Shown here piece by piece: positions 1 through 8,267 of a stretch of DNA of 36,991 nucleotides. A model generated the notes under the pieces. It did no database searches. It saw nothing but the letters and a program-made list of their open reading frames with translations, and was not told the origin of the DNA. Origin of the DNA: GCA-020352575 sp964600365 (lineage in GTDB: Bacteria; Actinomycetota; Acidimicrobiia; Spongiisociales; JAENVV01); the NCBI GenBank assembly GCA_964600365.1, contig CAZRJG010000020.1:1-36991 (forward strand). The letters are read 5' to 3'. Every line of letters starts with the position of its first letter. The first letter of the stretch is position 1. The translations under genes and the position numbers were made by a program.

Positions 1-1098
1 ATCGACGTCTTGGCGTCATTCGTACCCGGAGGGCTCCAGTTCGAGCTCCTCGGGAGCATCTCGATCATCACCCAGCAGATCGTCGCCTTCGGCCTCCCTG
101 CAGTGGTGGTCCTCGGCATCGTCGGGCCCCGGGTGTGGGAGGGCCGCATCGCCCTGCTCATCGACAACCTCGAAGCCGCCGTAACGCTCGCTCAGGTGGA
201 AACGGCCACGAGGCGATCGCTCAGCGACGACCGCGTCAGCCTTCTCACCTGGCTCCCCGAACAGCGCGCCTGGCGCACCTCCACGGGCGAGGACCGCGAC
301 GAACCGACCAGTGAGATGTACACGGAGGTGACGCTCGACGGAGAACTGCTCGGGGCGATCTGCCATGACGAAACGTCCGATCTGCCTCTCATGGCCTCCA
401 TCGCCTCTACCGTCGCGCTCGCACTCCGCCGCATCCAACTGCAGGCCGAGGTCGAGGCCCGCCTCGAAGACGTGCGTCGTTCGCGGCAACGGATCGTCGA
501 AGCCGCCGACAATGCGCGCAAGGCGATCGAACGCGACCTCCACGACGGGGCACAACAGAGCCTCGTGATCCTCGCAATGAGCCTCGATCTCGAGAAGGCG
601 AAGTTCAGCGATCCCGAGGTCCATCGCGTGCTGGACGAGGCCGCGGGGCACGCACGCCGGGCACTGGAGGAGATCCGCACCCTCTCACAGGGCATGTATC
701 CCCCGGCCCTCACCTCCGATGGCCTCCGCCTCGCAATCGAAGGCCTCGCTGATGCCAGCCCCATCCCCACGACGGTGGCGGTGGTCGACGAACGCTTCGG
801 CCACCGCGCAGAGACGACGGCCTACTTCGTGGTGGCCGAATGCCTTGCCAACGCGGCGAAGCACGCCCGTGCAGACCACATCTCCGTGCAGATCTCGAAG
901 TCCGACGATGCCCTCATCGTCGAGGTGGCCGACGACGGGGTCGGCGGCGCAGCCGCACGGCGGGGAGGCGGGATCGAAGGCCTTGGCGACAGGGTGAGCG
1001 CGATCGGTGGGGCGCTGGAGGTGCGGAGTCCGGAGTCGGGCGGCACCACCGTCGACGCCATGATCCCGCTCGAGGCCACCGATCAGCGCTCTGGCTGA
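1..1098 (+). CDS. Sensor histidine kinase, NarL/LiaS type (5' end missing)
   Basis: The reading frame is open at base 1, so the protein begins outside the window; the TTG at 10 is only an internal codon. Seen: a hydrophobic segment (about residues 18-42 counting from the TTG), a linker that resembles the small sensory region of actinobacterial kinases of this type, a coiled segment, then the dimerisation/phosphoacceptor box ERDLHDGAQQ (HisKA_3 family, phosphorylated His in DLHDG) and a HATPase_c domain with the N box ECLANAAKHA and the G boxes DDGVGG and GIEGLGDR. Such kinases phosphorylate a LuxR/NarL-type response regulator, which is not in the window and may lie to the left or elsewhere. 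The signal sensed cannot be told. The end overlaps the convergent neighbour by 16 nt. Confidence 0.9.
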   Translation: MDVLASFVPGGLQFELLGSISIITQQIVAFGLPAVVVLGIVGPRVWEGRIALLIDNLEAAVTLAQVETATRRSLSDDRVSLLTWLPEQRAWRTSTGEDRDEPTSEMYTEVTLDGELLGAICHDETSDLPLMASIASTVALALRRIQLQAEVEARLEDVRRSRQRIVEAADNARKAIERDLHDGAQQSLVILAMSLDLEKAKFSDPEVHRVLDEAAGHARRALEEIRTLSQGMYPPALTSDGLRLAIEGLADASPIPTTVAVVDERFGHRAETTAYFVVAECLANAAKHARADHISVQISKSDDALIVEVADDGVGGAAARRGGGIEGLGDRVSAIGGALEVRSPESGGTTVDAMIPLEATDQRSG

Positions 1099-2342
1099 AG
1101 GCGGAGGATCCGCCCATCGGCCACGGCGACGAGCACCTCACCGTCGGGGTCGGCGCCGAACCCGGTGACGTTCCCTAGCCGGTCCACGACGCCGGACCAC
1201 GACACCACACCCCCCTCCTCGGTCCACGAGCGGAGCCACCCGCCGCAGTAGTCGCTGAAGAGGTACGACCCCTGCCACTCCGGGAACGCTGCACCGCGGT
1301 ACACGAGGCCACCGGTGATCGAGCAGGTGCCCTCATCACCGTGCTCCACCTCGATCACCGGGAGGAGCTGGCCGGAGTCGTCGCACCCGCTGGCCGGGGA
1401 GAAGCAGTGGACGCCCTCGGTGATCGGCCATCCGTAGTCGACGCCGGCTGCCGTCCACGGGACGACGGACACCTCCTCGTAGCGGTTCTGCCCGACGTCG
1501 GCCACGTAGAGGAAACCCTCGTCATAGGTGACCTGCCACGGGTTCCGGAGCCCGAACGCCCACATCTCCGGCACTTCGAAGCCGGGATTCCCGTCCGCGG
1601 CCACCGCGGTGCCAGGCGTCGAGACGTCGAAGCGGAGCAGTGCGGCGAGTGGTGTGTCGGTGCGCCGGCCGTTTCCGAACTGGTCGTTCGCTCCGCCCCC
1701 GTCGCCAAGGGCCAGGAGGAGCGTGCCATCGGGGAGGAAGACGAGCGGTCCGCCGTTGTGGTTGGCGGCGGGCTGGGACACCTGGAAGAGCACCTGCTCC
1801 GAGCCGGGGTCGGGGATCCCCCCATCTGAGGCGAATTCGCTGAGAATCGTGGAGCCGTCGGCCGCGGAGTAGTGGGCGAAGAGGCGACCCACCTCGGGCC
1901 AGTCAGGATGGAAGGCGACGTCGAGCAGGCCCCGCTCCCCGCCAGCCCGCACCCGGTCGGAGAGGTCGAACCAGATCGCGCCTGTCGTGTCCGCGAGCCA
2001 TCCGTCCCGGACCACTGCGAGGATCCTCCCGGTGCCGGGCTCCGTGACCACGCCAACCGGTGTCGCAAGGCCGGAAGCGACCACCTCGAAGGCGATCCCG
2101 GTCAGCGGGCTGGGTGGGGGCTCCGTCGTGAGTACCTCGGTCGTCGCCGGGACCGAAGAGGTCGACGGTGCCGACTCCTCGTCCGCTGCAACCGTCGTCG
2201 TCGGGAGACCCGCATCGGTGGAGGTCGAGGTAGTGGCTTCGGAGGTCGTGGCGGTCTCGCCGGGCGCAAGGTCCGGCGCATCCGAGGTCCCACCCGCACA
2301 GCCTGCGAGCACGACGGCGAGCACCACTGGCAACCAACGCAT
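1083..2342 (-). CDS. PQQ-dependent sugar dehydrogenase family lipoprotein (GSDH)
   Basis: 419 residues. The N-terminus is a lipoprotein signal peptide: MRWL, a hydrophobic stretch, and the lipobox LAGC with Cys15. A Thr/Ser/Pro-rich linker (about residues 20-75) follows, then a beta-propeller of the glucose/sorbosone dehydrogenase family (GLATPVGV, GERGLLDVAFHP, NHNGGPLVFLPDG, GDGGGANDQFGNG, AFGLRNPWQ, ADVGQNRYEE, SITGGLVYRG, FSDYCGGWL). Members oxidise aldose sugars with bound PQQ at the cell surface; the propeller repeats are visible, PQQ use is inferred from the family. The ATG at 2342 follows a TAGCGT -10 box by 6 nt, suggesting a leaderless mRNA. No PQQ synthesis gene is in the window, so the cofactor would have to be made elsewhere or scavenged. 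Confidence 0.88.
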   Translation of the reverse strand: MRWLPVVLAVVLAGCAGGTSDAPDLAPGETATTSEATTSTSTDAGLPTTTVAADEESAPSTSSVPATTEVLTTEPPPSPLTGIAFEVVASGLATPVGVVTEPGTGRILAVVRDGWLADTTGAIWFDLSDRVRAGGERGLLDVAFHPDWPEVGRLFAHYSAADGSTILSEFASDGGIPDPGSEQVLFQVSQPAANHNGGPLVFLPDGTLLLALGDGGGANDQFGNGRRTDTPLAALLRFDVSTPGTAVAADGNPGFEVPEMWAFGLRNPWQVTYDEGFLYVADVGQNRYEEVSVVPWTAAGVDYGWPITEGVHCFSPASGCDDSGQLLPVIEVEHGDEGTCSITGGLVYRGAAFPEWQGSYLFSDYCGGWLRSWTEEGGVVSWSGVVDRLGNVTGFGADPDGEVLVAVADGRILRLQPER

Positions 2343-2362
2343 CGACCTACGCTATCGGGCCG
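2343..2362. promoter_or_regulatory. Overlapping divergent -10 boxes (symmetrical promoter)
   Basis: The 20 bp between two divergent start codons contain TACGCT on the plus strand (2348-2353, 9 nt before ATG 2363) and TAGCGT on the minus strand (2354-2349, 6 nt before ATG 2342). The two hexamers overlap by five base pairs. Both spacings fit leaderless starts. Sequence match only; no transcript data. Confidence 0.55.
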
Positions 2363-2914
2363 ATGCTCCAACTCCGACGCCCCTCCGACGCCGCACGGAC
2401 CGACGCGCTCGTCGCTGCTGCGTCCGCTGCCCGACATGCCCCGGTCCGGGCTCGCGTCGCTGCGGACGAGGAGACGATCGGGTGGGGCCTCAAGCGCTTC
2501 GAGCGAGCCCGCCTCGCCCTCCGAAGGCTCGAGCCCTACGCGATCCCAGGCACCGATCTCGTGTGGGACCACTCCCTCGCCACGGGGACGCGGCTCGTGG
2601 TCCTCGCCCGCAGGATGGGCCTGTGGACGGCCGGACCCGTGGAGATCACCCGCATCGAGGACGAGGAGCGCCGCCTCCTCATCGAGTTCGGGACCCTCGA
2701 GGGCCATCCGGTGCAGGGCGAGGAACGATTCATCGTCGAGCGCCACCCCAACGGCATCGTCCGGCTCCGCATCGAAGCCTCATCCCGGCCGGCCGCATGG
2801 TGGTCGATCGCCATCATCCCCCTCGTGCGACTCCTCCAACGGCGGTTCCGCCAGCGGGTGATCGCGCACGTTCGCGACGTGACCGGATCACGCCGAGCGT
2901 CCGTCGCGCGCTGA
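2363..2914 (+). CDS. DUF1990 family protein
   Basis: 183 residues. The sequence carries the landmarks of the DUF1990 (UPF0548) family: an Arg-rich start, the segment IGWGLKRFERARLALRR, then YAIPGTDLVWDHSLATGTRLVVLARRMGLW split over a beta-rich core, and GHPVQGEERFIVE near residue 120. Family function is unknown; it occurs in actinobacteria and plants. Length is typical. It is transcribed divergently from the sugar dehydrogenase and sits 44 bp before the next gene on the same strand, which has its own -10 box and ribosome binding site, so it may be monocistronic. Confidence 0.8.
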   Translation: MLQLRRPSDAARTDALVAAASAARHAPVRARVAADEETIGWGLKRFERARLALRRLEPYAIPGTDLVWDHSLATGTRLVVLARRMGLWTAGPVEITRIEDEERRLLIEFGTLEGHPVQGEERFIVERHPNGIVRLRIEASSRPAAWWSIAIIPLVRLLQRRFRQRVIAHVRDVTGSRRASVAR

Positions 2915-2925
2915 CCACCCACCGG

Positions 2926-2958
2926 TAGGCTCCCGCACGGAGTCATCGGAGGAAACGG
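2926..2958 (+). promoter_or_regulatory. Promoter -10 and ribosome binding site of the UMF1-type transporter gene
   Basis: TAGGCT lies at 2926-2931 and a strong Shine-Dalgarno GGAGGA at 2948-2953, 5 nt before the GTG at 2959. In contrast to many neighbours this gene therefore has a short leader. The ribosome site decides the GTG start. Confidence 0.5.
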
Positions 2959-4275
2959 GTGAGCACCATCAAGAACGACCGCCGCACCATCTTCGGCTGG
3001 GCGATGTACGACTGGGCGAACTCGGCCTACTCCACGGTGATCGCGGGTGCGGTCCTCCCAGCGTACTTCGCAAGCGGCGTCGTCCCCGACGAGGGCTGGA
3101 ACAACTGGGCCGCCCAGGACCTGTGGGGGCTCGTCACCGGCGGCGGCGCACTGCTCCTCTTCATCTTCATGCCCGTGCTCGGCGCGATAGCCGACTTCTC
3201 GGCATCCAAGCTGCGCTTCCTCAAGGCATTCGCCTATGGCGGGGCGCTCTTCACCACGATCCTGTTCTTCTCGGCGACGGGCGATGTCCTCTTCACCCTT
3301 GGGTTCTTCCTCCTCGCCCAGATCGGATTCGTGGGGGCCAACGTCTTCTACGACGGGTTCCTCCCCGACCTCACCACCGATGACACGATCGATCGTGTGA
3401 GCTCCCGGGGGTTCGCCCTCGGCTACATCGGCGGCGGCGTGTACCTCGCCCTCGGCTTCGTGCTCATCCTGCTCGGCCCCGACGAAGCCCTCTCGGCACG
3501 GATCGCAATCGGCGGAACGGGGATCTGGTGGGCCGGGTTCTCGGCGTTCGCGTTCTCCCGCCTGCGCGAGACCGGCACGGCCGAGACCCTGCCGGGCGGA
3601 CAGCGCCCCAGCCTCGCCTCCTATGCGTCCATCGGCTTCCGCCGCACGTGGAACACGGCTCGGAAGCTCGGGAGGTTCCCCCATCTCCTCCTGTTCGTGA
3701 TCGCCTACATGCTCTACAACGACGGCGTCCAGACCACGATCAACATGTCGGCGGTGTACGGCGCGGACACGCTCGAGCTCACGACGCAGGACCTCATCAT
3801 CACCTTCCTGGTGGTCCAGTTCGTGGCCTTCGGAGGAGCGCTGCTCTTCGGGTGGCTCGCCGGGCGCATCGACATCAAGCGTGCCATCCAGATCAACCTC
3901 GTCGTGTGGATCGGCGTGGCCGTGACCGCCTACAACCTGCCCGTCGGCGAGGCCACCCCATTCATCGCCACCGGCGTGGTGATCGGCATCGTCCTCGGCG
4001 GCATCCAGGCCCTCAGCCGCAGCCTCTACGGCTCGATGATCCCCGAGGAGGCATCGGCTGAGTTCTACGGCTTCTACTCGGTGTTCTCGAAGTTCTCCGC
4101 GATCTGGGGACCGCTCATCTTCTCGGCGGTCGGCCGTGCCACCGGGTCCGGCCGGCAGGCCATCCTTTCGATCATCGCCTTCTTCATCGTCGGACTCGTG
4201 CTCTTCTCGCTGCTCGACATCGAGAAGGCGCGGGCCTCGCGTGCCAATTGGTCGATCGAAGGAGCCCAGGCATGA
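2959..4275 (+). CDS. MFS transporter, UMF1 (Atg22-like) family
   Basis: 438 residues with about 12 hydrophobic helices. The N-terminus FGWAMYDWANSAYST and the later EFYGFYSVFSKFSAIWGP are hallmarks of the UMF1 branch of the major facilitator superfamily, which includes yeast Atg22 (vacuolar amino-acid efflux). The bacterial substrate is unknown. The GTG start is fixed by a GGAGGA ribosome site. The stop overlaps the ATG of the next gene (ATGA at 4272-4275), so it is co-translated with the LapA-like protein and probably the flavoprotein. A second member of the same family is encoded at 8264-9478. Confidence 0.88.
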   Translation: MSTIKNDRRTIFGWAMYDWANSAYSTVIAGAVLPAYFASGVVPDEGWNNWAAQDLWGLVTGGGALLLFIFMPVLGAIADFSASKLRFLKAFAYGGALFTTILFFSATGDVLFTLGFFLLAQIGFVGANVFYDGFLPDLTTDDTIDRVSSRGFALGYIGGGVYLALGFVLILLGPDEALSARIAIGGTGIWWAGFSAFAFSRLRETGTAETLPGGQRPSLASYASIGFRRTWNTARKLGRFPHLLLFVIAYMLYNDGVQTTINMSAVYGADTLELTTQDLIITFLVVQFVAFGGALLFGWLAGRIDIKRAIQINLVVWIGVAVTAYNLPVGEATPFIATGVVIGIVLGGIQALSRSLYGSMIPEEASAEFYGFYSVFSKFSAIWGPLIFSAVGRATGSGRQAILSIIAFFIVGLVLFSLLDIEKARASRANWSIEGAQA

Positions 4276-4592
4276 CATCACTTCCACCAGACCCCGCCGA
4301 TCAGTCGCCCTCCGGCGACGCGCCCTCCCCGGCACCAGCGGCTGAACCCAAGAAGCGGCGCGGGAGGGTCCGATGGGGCCTCATCGGGGCACTCATCCTC
4401 CTCACGGGGATCCTCATCCTCTCGATCCAGAACACACAACCCGTCGAAGTCCATTTCCTCGCCTGGACGACCGAGCAACTCCCCCTCTCGGTGGTGATCC
4501 TTGCCACGGCACTCGGCGCCGTGCTCCTCGATGAGTTGTTCGGCATCGCGTGGCGGGTGCGGCGCAAGCGCCGTGCCAAGGCAAAGGGGTGA
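4272..4592 (+). CDS. LapA-domain (DUF1049) small membrane protein
   Basis: 106 residues from the ATG at 4272 that overlaps the stop of the transporter gene. A Pro/Ser/Ala-rich cytosolic N-terminus of about 35 residues is followed by two hydrophobic helices separated by the segment LSIQNTQPVEVHFLAW, the signature of the LapA/DUF1049 family, and a basic tail RRKRRAKAKG. In proteobacteria LapA is linked to lipopolysaccharide assembly; an organism of this kind is not expected to make LPS, so the role here is unknown. The stop overlaps the GTG of the next gene (GTGA, 4589-4592). Confidence 0.75.
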   Translation: MTSLPPDPADQSPSGDAPSPAPAAEPKKRRGRVRWGLIGALILLTGILILSIQNTQPVEVHFLAWTTEQLPLSVVILATALGAVLLDELFGIAWRVRRKRRAKAKG

Positions 4593-5950
4593 CCGAGCGC
4601 CTCGTCGTGATCGGCGGTGACGCCGCCGGCATGTCGGCGGCGAGTCAGGCCCGCAAGCGGCGACCGGGTTCCGACCTCGAGATCGTCGTCTTCGAACGGT
4701 CCCACTGGGTCTCGTTCTCGGCGTGCGGCGAGCCGTACTTCATCGGCGGGGAGGTCGCACGACTCGACGACCTGATCGTCCGTCGTCCCGAGCGGTTCGC
4801 AGCCGACGACATCGACGTCCGCACCCACCACGAGGTGATGGAAATCCATCCCGACCGGGGAGTCGTCGCCGTCGCCAACCCCTCAGGCACCACCGAAGTG
4901 GGGTACGACCACCTCGTGTACGCCACCGGGGCTGCGCCCATCCTCCCCGACATCCCCGCGGCCGACGCAGGACGGGTGTTCACCCTGCGCACGCTCGACG
5001 ACGCCGCGGCGATCGAGGAGGCCGCAGGATCGAGCCGGGCGGCCATCGTCGTCGGCGGCGGCTACATCGGGCTCGAAGTCGCCGAGGCGCTCCACGGGCG
5101 GGGGATCCACACCACCATCGTGACCTCCGGACACACCGTTATGAACCGGGTCCTCGACGAGGACATGGGCGCCCGGGCGACCGATCGGGTGCGGGCACAC
5201 GGCGTGGACGTGCATCCGGGAATCCGCGTGCGCTGCCTCGTCGACGAGGACGGCGCCGTGTCGGGCGTCGAAGCCGACGACAACATCCTCCCAGCCGACC
5301 TCGTGGTGATCGGCGTCGGCGCGACACCAGAGGTCGCGCTCGCCGAGGCGGCAGGAGTCGCGCTCGGCCCGACCGGTGCGATCCGGGTCGATGCCCGCCA
5401 GCGGACCTCGGTCGAGCGGATCTGGGCCGCGGGCGACTGCGCCGAGGCGCGACACCTCGTCTCCGGACTGCCCGTGAACACCCAACTCGGTACCGTCGCG
5501 AACAAGCAGGGTCGCGTGATCGGGATCAACCTCGGCGGGGGCGACGCCACCTTTCCGGGTGTCCTCGGCACCGCGATCACCCGGTTCGGCGACACGGAGA
5601 TCGCACGCACGGGGCTCTCCGAGCGCGAGGCCACCGAGGCTGACATCCCGTACCGAGTGGGGACGGTGGAGAGTTCCACGATCGCTGGCTTCATGCCCGA
5701 CGCCGCTCCGATGGCGCTCAAGGCCCTCTGCGAGGTCGGTTCCGGTCGCATCCTCGGAGCCCAGGTCGTCGGCGGGCCGGGGTCCGGCAAGCGGATCGAC
5801 ACCTTCGTAGCCTCCATCTGGGGAGGGCTCACCGGGCACGATCTCGCAATGGCGGACCTCTCGTACGCGCCGCCGTTCTCAGGGGTCTGGGATCCCGCCA
5901 TGATCGCCGCTCGTCGCGCCGCCGACCTCGCCGTCGGCATCACCACCTGA
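4589..5950 (+). CDS. CoA-disulfide reductase-like FAD/NAD(P) oxidoreductase
   Basis: 453 residues from the GTG overlapping the upstream stop. Seen: FAD-binding VVIGGDAAGMSAA at the N-terminus; SFSACGEPYFIGG with a single redox Cys (Cys46) as in CoA-disulfide reductases and NADH oxidases/peroxidases; NAD(P)-binding AAIVVGGGYIGLEVAEAL near residue 155; a second FAD motif IWAAGDCAEA; and a C-terminal dimerisation domain ending in SYAPPFSGVWDP. A longer frame begins at 4550, but the coupled GTG gives the conserved N-terminus. The substrate may be CoA disulfide, a polysulfide or oxygen/peroxide; the sequence does not decide. Third gene of the operon starting at 2959. Confidence 0.85.
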   Translation: MTERLVVIGGDAAGMSAASQARKRRPGSDLEIVVFERSHWVSFSACGEPYFIGGEVARLDDLIVRRPERFAADDIDVRTHHEVMEIHPDRGVVAVANPSGTTEVGYDHLVYATGAAPILPDIPAADAGRVFTLRTLDDAAAIEEAAGSSRAAIVVGGGYIGLEVAEALHGRGIHTTIVTSGHTVMNRVLDEDMGARATDRVRAHGVDVHPGIRVRCLVDEDGAVSGVEADDNILPADLVVIGVGATPEVALAEAAGVALGPTGAIRVDARQRTSVERIWAAGDCAEARHLVSGLPVNTQLGTVANKQGRVIGINLGGGDATFPGVLGTAITRFGDTEIARTGLSEREATEADIPYRVGTVESSTIAGFMPDAAPMALKALCEVGSGRILGAQVVGGPGSGKRIDTFVASIWGGLTGHDLAMADLSYAPPFSGVWDPAMIAARRAADLAVGITT

Positions 5951-5968
5951 CCGAACCCCTCAAGCCGG

Positions 5969-5980
5969 TAGCCTCGGCGC
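5969..5980 (+). promoter_or_regulatory. -10 box of the aminotransferase gene (leaderless)
   Basis: TAGCCT at 5969-5974 is followed by six bases and the ATG at 5981. No Shine-Dalgarno precedes the ATG, in keeping with a leaderless mRNA. Confidence 0.5.
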
Positions 5981-7147
5981 ATGTCGTCCATCTCCCCACG
6001 CATCGCAGCGATCGCACCGTCGGCCACGCTCGCCATCACCTCCAAGGCCAAGGCACTCAAGGCCGAGGGGAAGCCGGTCATCGGCTTCGGCGCCGGCGAG
6101 CCCGACTTTCCGACACCAGACCACGTCGTCGAGGCGGCGGTTGCCGCAGCGAGGGACCCGCGATACCACAAGTACTCCCCCGCCGCTGGCCTGCCCGAAC
6201 TCCGCACTGCGGTGGCGTCCCGGATGAGCGAGGGCGGCGTGCCGACAGAGGCAGCCGATGTGCTCATCACCAACGGAGGGAAGCAAGCCGTCTACTCGGC
6301 GTTCGCCACACTCATGGGCCCCGGCGACGAGGTGCTCCTGCCCGCTCCCTATTGGGTCTCCTACCCGGAGGCGATCCGGCTCGCCGGAGCCGACACGGTG
6401 ATCGTGCCTGCGGGCATCGACACGGGCTTCAAGGTGAGCCCGGCCTCGCTCGAGGCACACCGCACGGATCGCACCAAGGCGCTCATCTTCGTGAGCCCCT
6501 CCAACCCGACCGGTGCGGTCTACACGGCCGACGAGGTCCGTGCCATAGGCGAGTGGGCCGCCGAGCACGGCGTCTGGGTCCTCACCGACGAGATCTACGA
6601 CCACCTCGTCTATGGCGATGCCGTCTTCACGTCGATGCCGGCGCTCGTCCCGGAGTTGCGGGATCGTTGCGTCGTGCTGAACGGGGTTGCGAAGACCTAT
6701 GCGATGACCGGGTGGCGCGTCGGCTGGATGGCAGGGCCCCGCGAGGTCATCACCGCCGCCGGGAACCTCCAGTCCCACCTCTGCTCCAACGTTGCAAACG
6801 TGTCCCAGATGGCCGCCTTGGCGGCGATCACGGGTCCCACCGAGCCCGTCGAGCGCATGCACGAGGCATTCGACCGACGCCGCACGACCATGCATCACAC
6901 CCTGAACGAGATCCCCGGCGTCGAGTGCCTCGAGCCGGAGGGCGCGTTCTACGCCTTCCCCTCGTTCGTCGGCGCGGCTGCGGGTCGCTCCACACTCGAC
7001 CTCGCCGCCGAGATCCTCGAGGAGTCACTCGTCGCCCTCGTCCCCGGCGAGGCGTTCGGGGCACCGGGCTACATGCGGCTGTCGTACGCGCTCGGCGACG
7101 ACGACCTCATCGAGGGCCTCGAGCGGCTGCGGGCGCACCTCTCCTGA
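5981..7147 (+). CDS. Pyridoxal-phosphate aminotransferase, class I (aspartate aminotransferase-like)
   Basis: 388 residues, normal for fold-type I aminotransferases of subgroup I-gamma. Seen: GAGEPDFPTPDHV near the N-terminus, TNGGKQAVYSAF, the NPTGAVY segment that binds the substrate carboxylate, DEIYDHLVY, and the PLP lysine Lys238 in GVAKTYAMTGWRVGW; PGEAFGAPGYMRLSYA near the end carries the Arg that binds the alpha-carboxylate. Such enzymes move amino groups from aspartate or related amino acids to 2-oxoglutarate; some also use prephenate. The substrate range is inferred from the family. It is probably the first gene of a group of four ending at the terminator at 10391, although the next gene has its own -10 box. 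Confidence 0.88.
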   Translation: MSSISPRIAAIAPSATLAITSKAKALKAEGKPVIGFGAGEPDFPTPDHVVEAAVAAARDPRYHKYSPAAGLPELRTAVASRMSEGGVPTEAADVLITNGGKQAVYSAFATLMGPGDEVLLPAPYWVSYPEAIRLAGADTVIVPAGIDTGFKVSPASLEAHRTDRTKALIFVSPSNPTGAVYTADEVRAIGEWAAEHGVWVLTDEIYDHLVYGDAVFTSMPALVPELRDRCVVLNGVAKTYAMTGWRVGWMAGPREVITAAGNLQSHLCSNVANVSQMAALAAITGPTEPVERMHEAFDRRRTTMHHTLNEIPGVECLEPEGAFYAFPSFVGAAAGRSTLDLAAEILEESLVALVPGEAFGAPGYMRLSYALGDDDLIEGLERLRAHLS

Positions 7148-7174
7148 CCCGAAGGTGGCCCGACGGGCCACCGG

Positions 7175-7190
7175 TACACTCGCTGCCCTC
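7175..7190 (+). promoter_or_regulatory. -10 box of the dehydrogenase gene (leaderless)
   Basis: TACACT at 7175-7180 is followed by ten bases and the ATG at 7191. This supports ATG 7191 over the upstream GTG at 7155 in the same frame, which would lie before the -10 box. Confidence 0.5.
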
Positions 7191-8267
7191 ATGGGCACCT
7201 CTTCGACGGCGATGCTGCTGGTCGGACCCCGCCGGTTCACCAAGACTCGGCTCCGGGTCCCCGAGGTCGCGCATGGAGGGTGGCTCGCCATCGAGTCGAC
7301 TGCCATCTCGGGTGTCGAGGTCCAGGCGTGGAAGGGCATCACCCAGCTCGTCCGCTACCCCCTGATCCCCGGACACGAGGTCGTGGGACGGATCGCGAGC
7401 GACCCCGACGGCACGTTCGGCCTCCCCACGGGCACACGCGTGGTCGTCGAGGGTGGGATCCGCTGCAATACCTGCGAGCGCTGTCGCAACGGCCTGGCCG
7501 TCTGCACCGCCCGACGACCGGCGAACGCGTACGGACGCCTCCCCTCCACCGAGTCCCCCGGACTGTGGGGAGGCTTCTCGGAGATGATGTACCTCGATCC
7601 GGGAGCCCGAGTGCACCCGGTCTCCGACACCGTGCCGGCTGCAGTCGCCACGTTCGCCCATGCCCTCGCCGATGCCCGCACCTGGGCTGTCGAGGTGCCG
7701 TCGCTGCAGCCCGGCGACACGGTGCTCGTGCTCGGCCCGGGACCGCGCGGGCTCGCAACGACGATCGCCGTGCGGGATGCCGGAGCGTCGTGGGTGGGGG
7801 TTGCGGGGCTCAGCCACGACTCCGACCGCCTCCAGCTCGCCTCCCAGCTCGGTGCCGACACCACGATCGACGTCGATCGGCTCGACCTCGCCTCTGCGGT
7901 CGCGGACTCCCTCGGGAGGCGGCCCGACGTCGTGATCGATGTGACGAGCCACGACTCAGAGATCATCCTCCAGGCCCTCGACGTGGTGCGGCCCGGGGGA
8001 ACCGTCGTCCTCGCATCCACCAAAGGGACGAACGCCATTGAACAGCTGTTCTCCGACATCATCGTCATGAAGGAGCTCACCATTCGGGGCGCATATGGAT
8101 CGACGTCCACCGCCTACGACTGGGCGACCTCCTACTTGGGCACCGACGCGCGGCTCGACGACATGGTCACCCATGAGTTCCCGCTCGATGAAGCCGACCG
8201 AGCCATCCTCGCCAGCGCCGGCGAACTCGGACGGGAGGACCTCCTCTCCGTGGCGGTGACGCTCTGA
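7191..8267 (+). CDS. Zinc-type alcohol dehydrogenase family protein (altered catalytic zinc site)
   Basis: 358 residues of the medium-chain dehydrogenase/reductase superfamily. Seen: PGHEVVGRI (residues 60-68), the structural zinc cysteines Cys92, Cys95, Cys98 and Cys105, and a Rossmann fold with VLVLGPGPRGLATTIAV. Odd: the usual first catalytic zinc ligand and proton relay (motif CGTDxH) are replaced by SGVEVQ at residues 40-45, so Cys becomes Ser and the relay His becomes Gln. The enzyme may bind zinc differently or act on an unusual substrate. The start is chosen from the TACACT -10 box ten bases before ATG 7191. Its stop overlaps the presumed CTG start of the next gene. Confidence 0.82.
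   Translation: MGTSSTAMLLVGPRRFTKTRLRVPEVAHGGWLAIESTAISGVEVQAWKGITQLVRYPLIPGHEVVGRIASDPDGTFGLPTGTRVVVEGGIRCNTCERCRNGLAVCTARRPANAYGRLPSTESPGLWGGFSEMMYLDPGARVHPVSDTVPAAVATFAHALADARTWAVEVPSLQPGDTVLVLGPGPRGLATTIAVRDAGASWVGVAGLSHDSDRLQLASQLGADTTIDVDRLDLASAVADSLGRRPDVVIDVTSHDSEIILQALDVVRPGGTVVLASTKGTNAIEQLFSDIIVMKELTIRGAYGSTSTAYDWATSYLGTDARLDDMVTHEFPLDEADRAILASAGELGREDLLSVAVTL

Noticed and set aside
2536..4335. Long open frame of 599 codons on the minus strand
   Set aside because: It runs antisense to the UMF1-type transporter and has the Glu/Asp/Arg/Gly-rich make-up of a high-GC shadow; no family motif. The plus-strand gene is clearly real.
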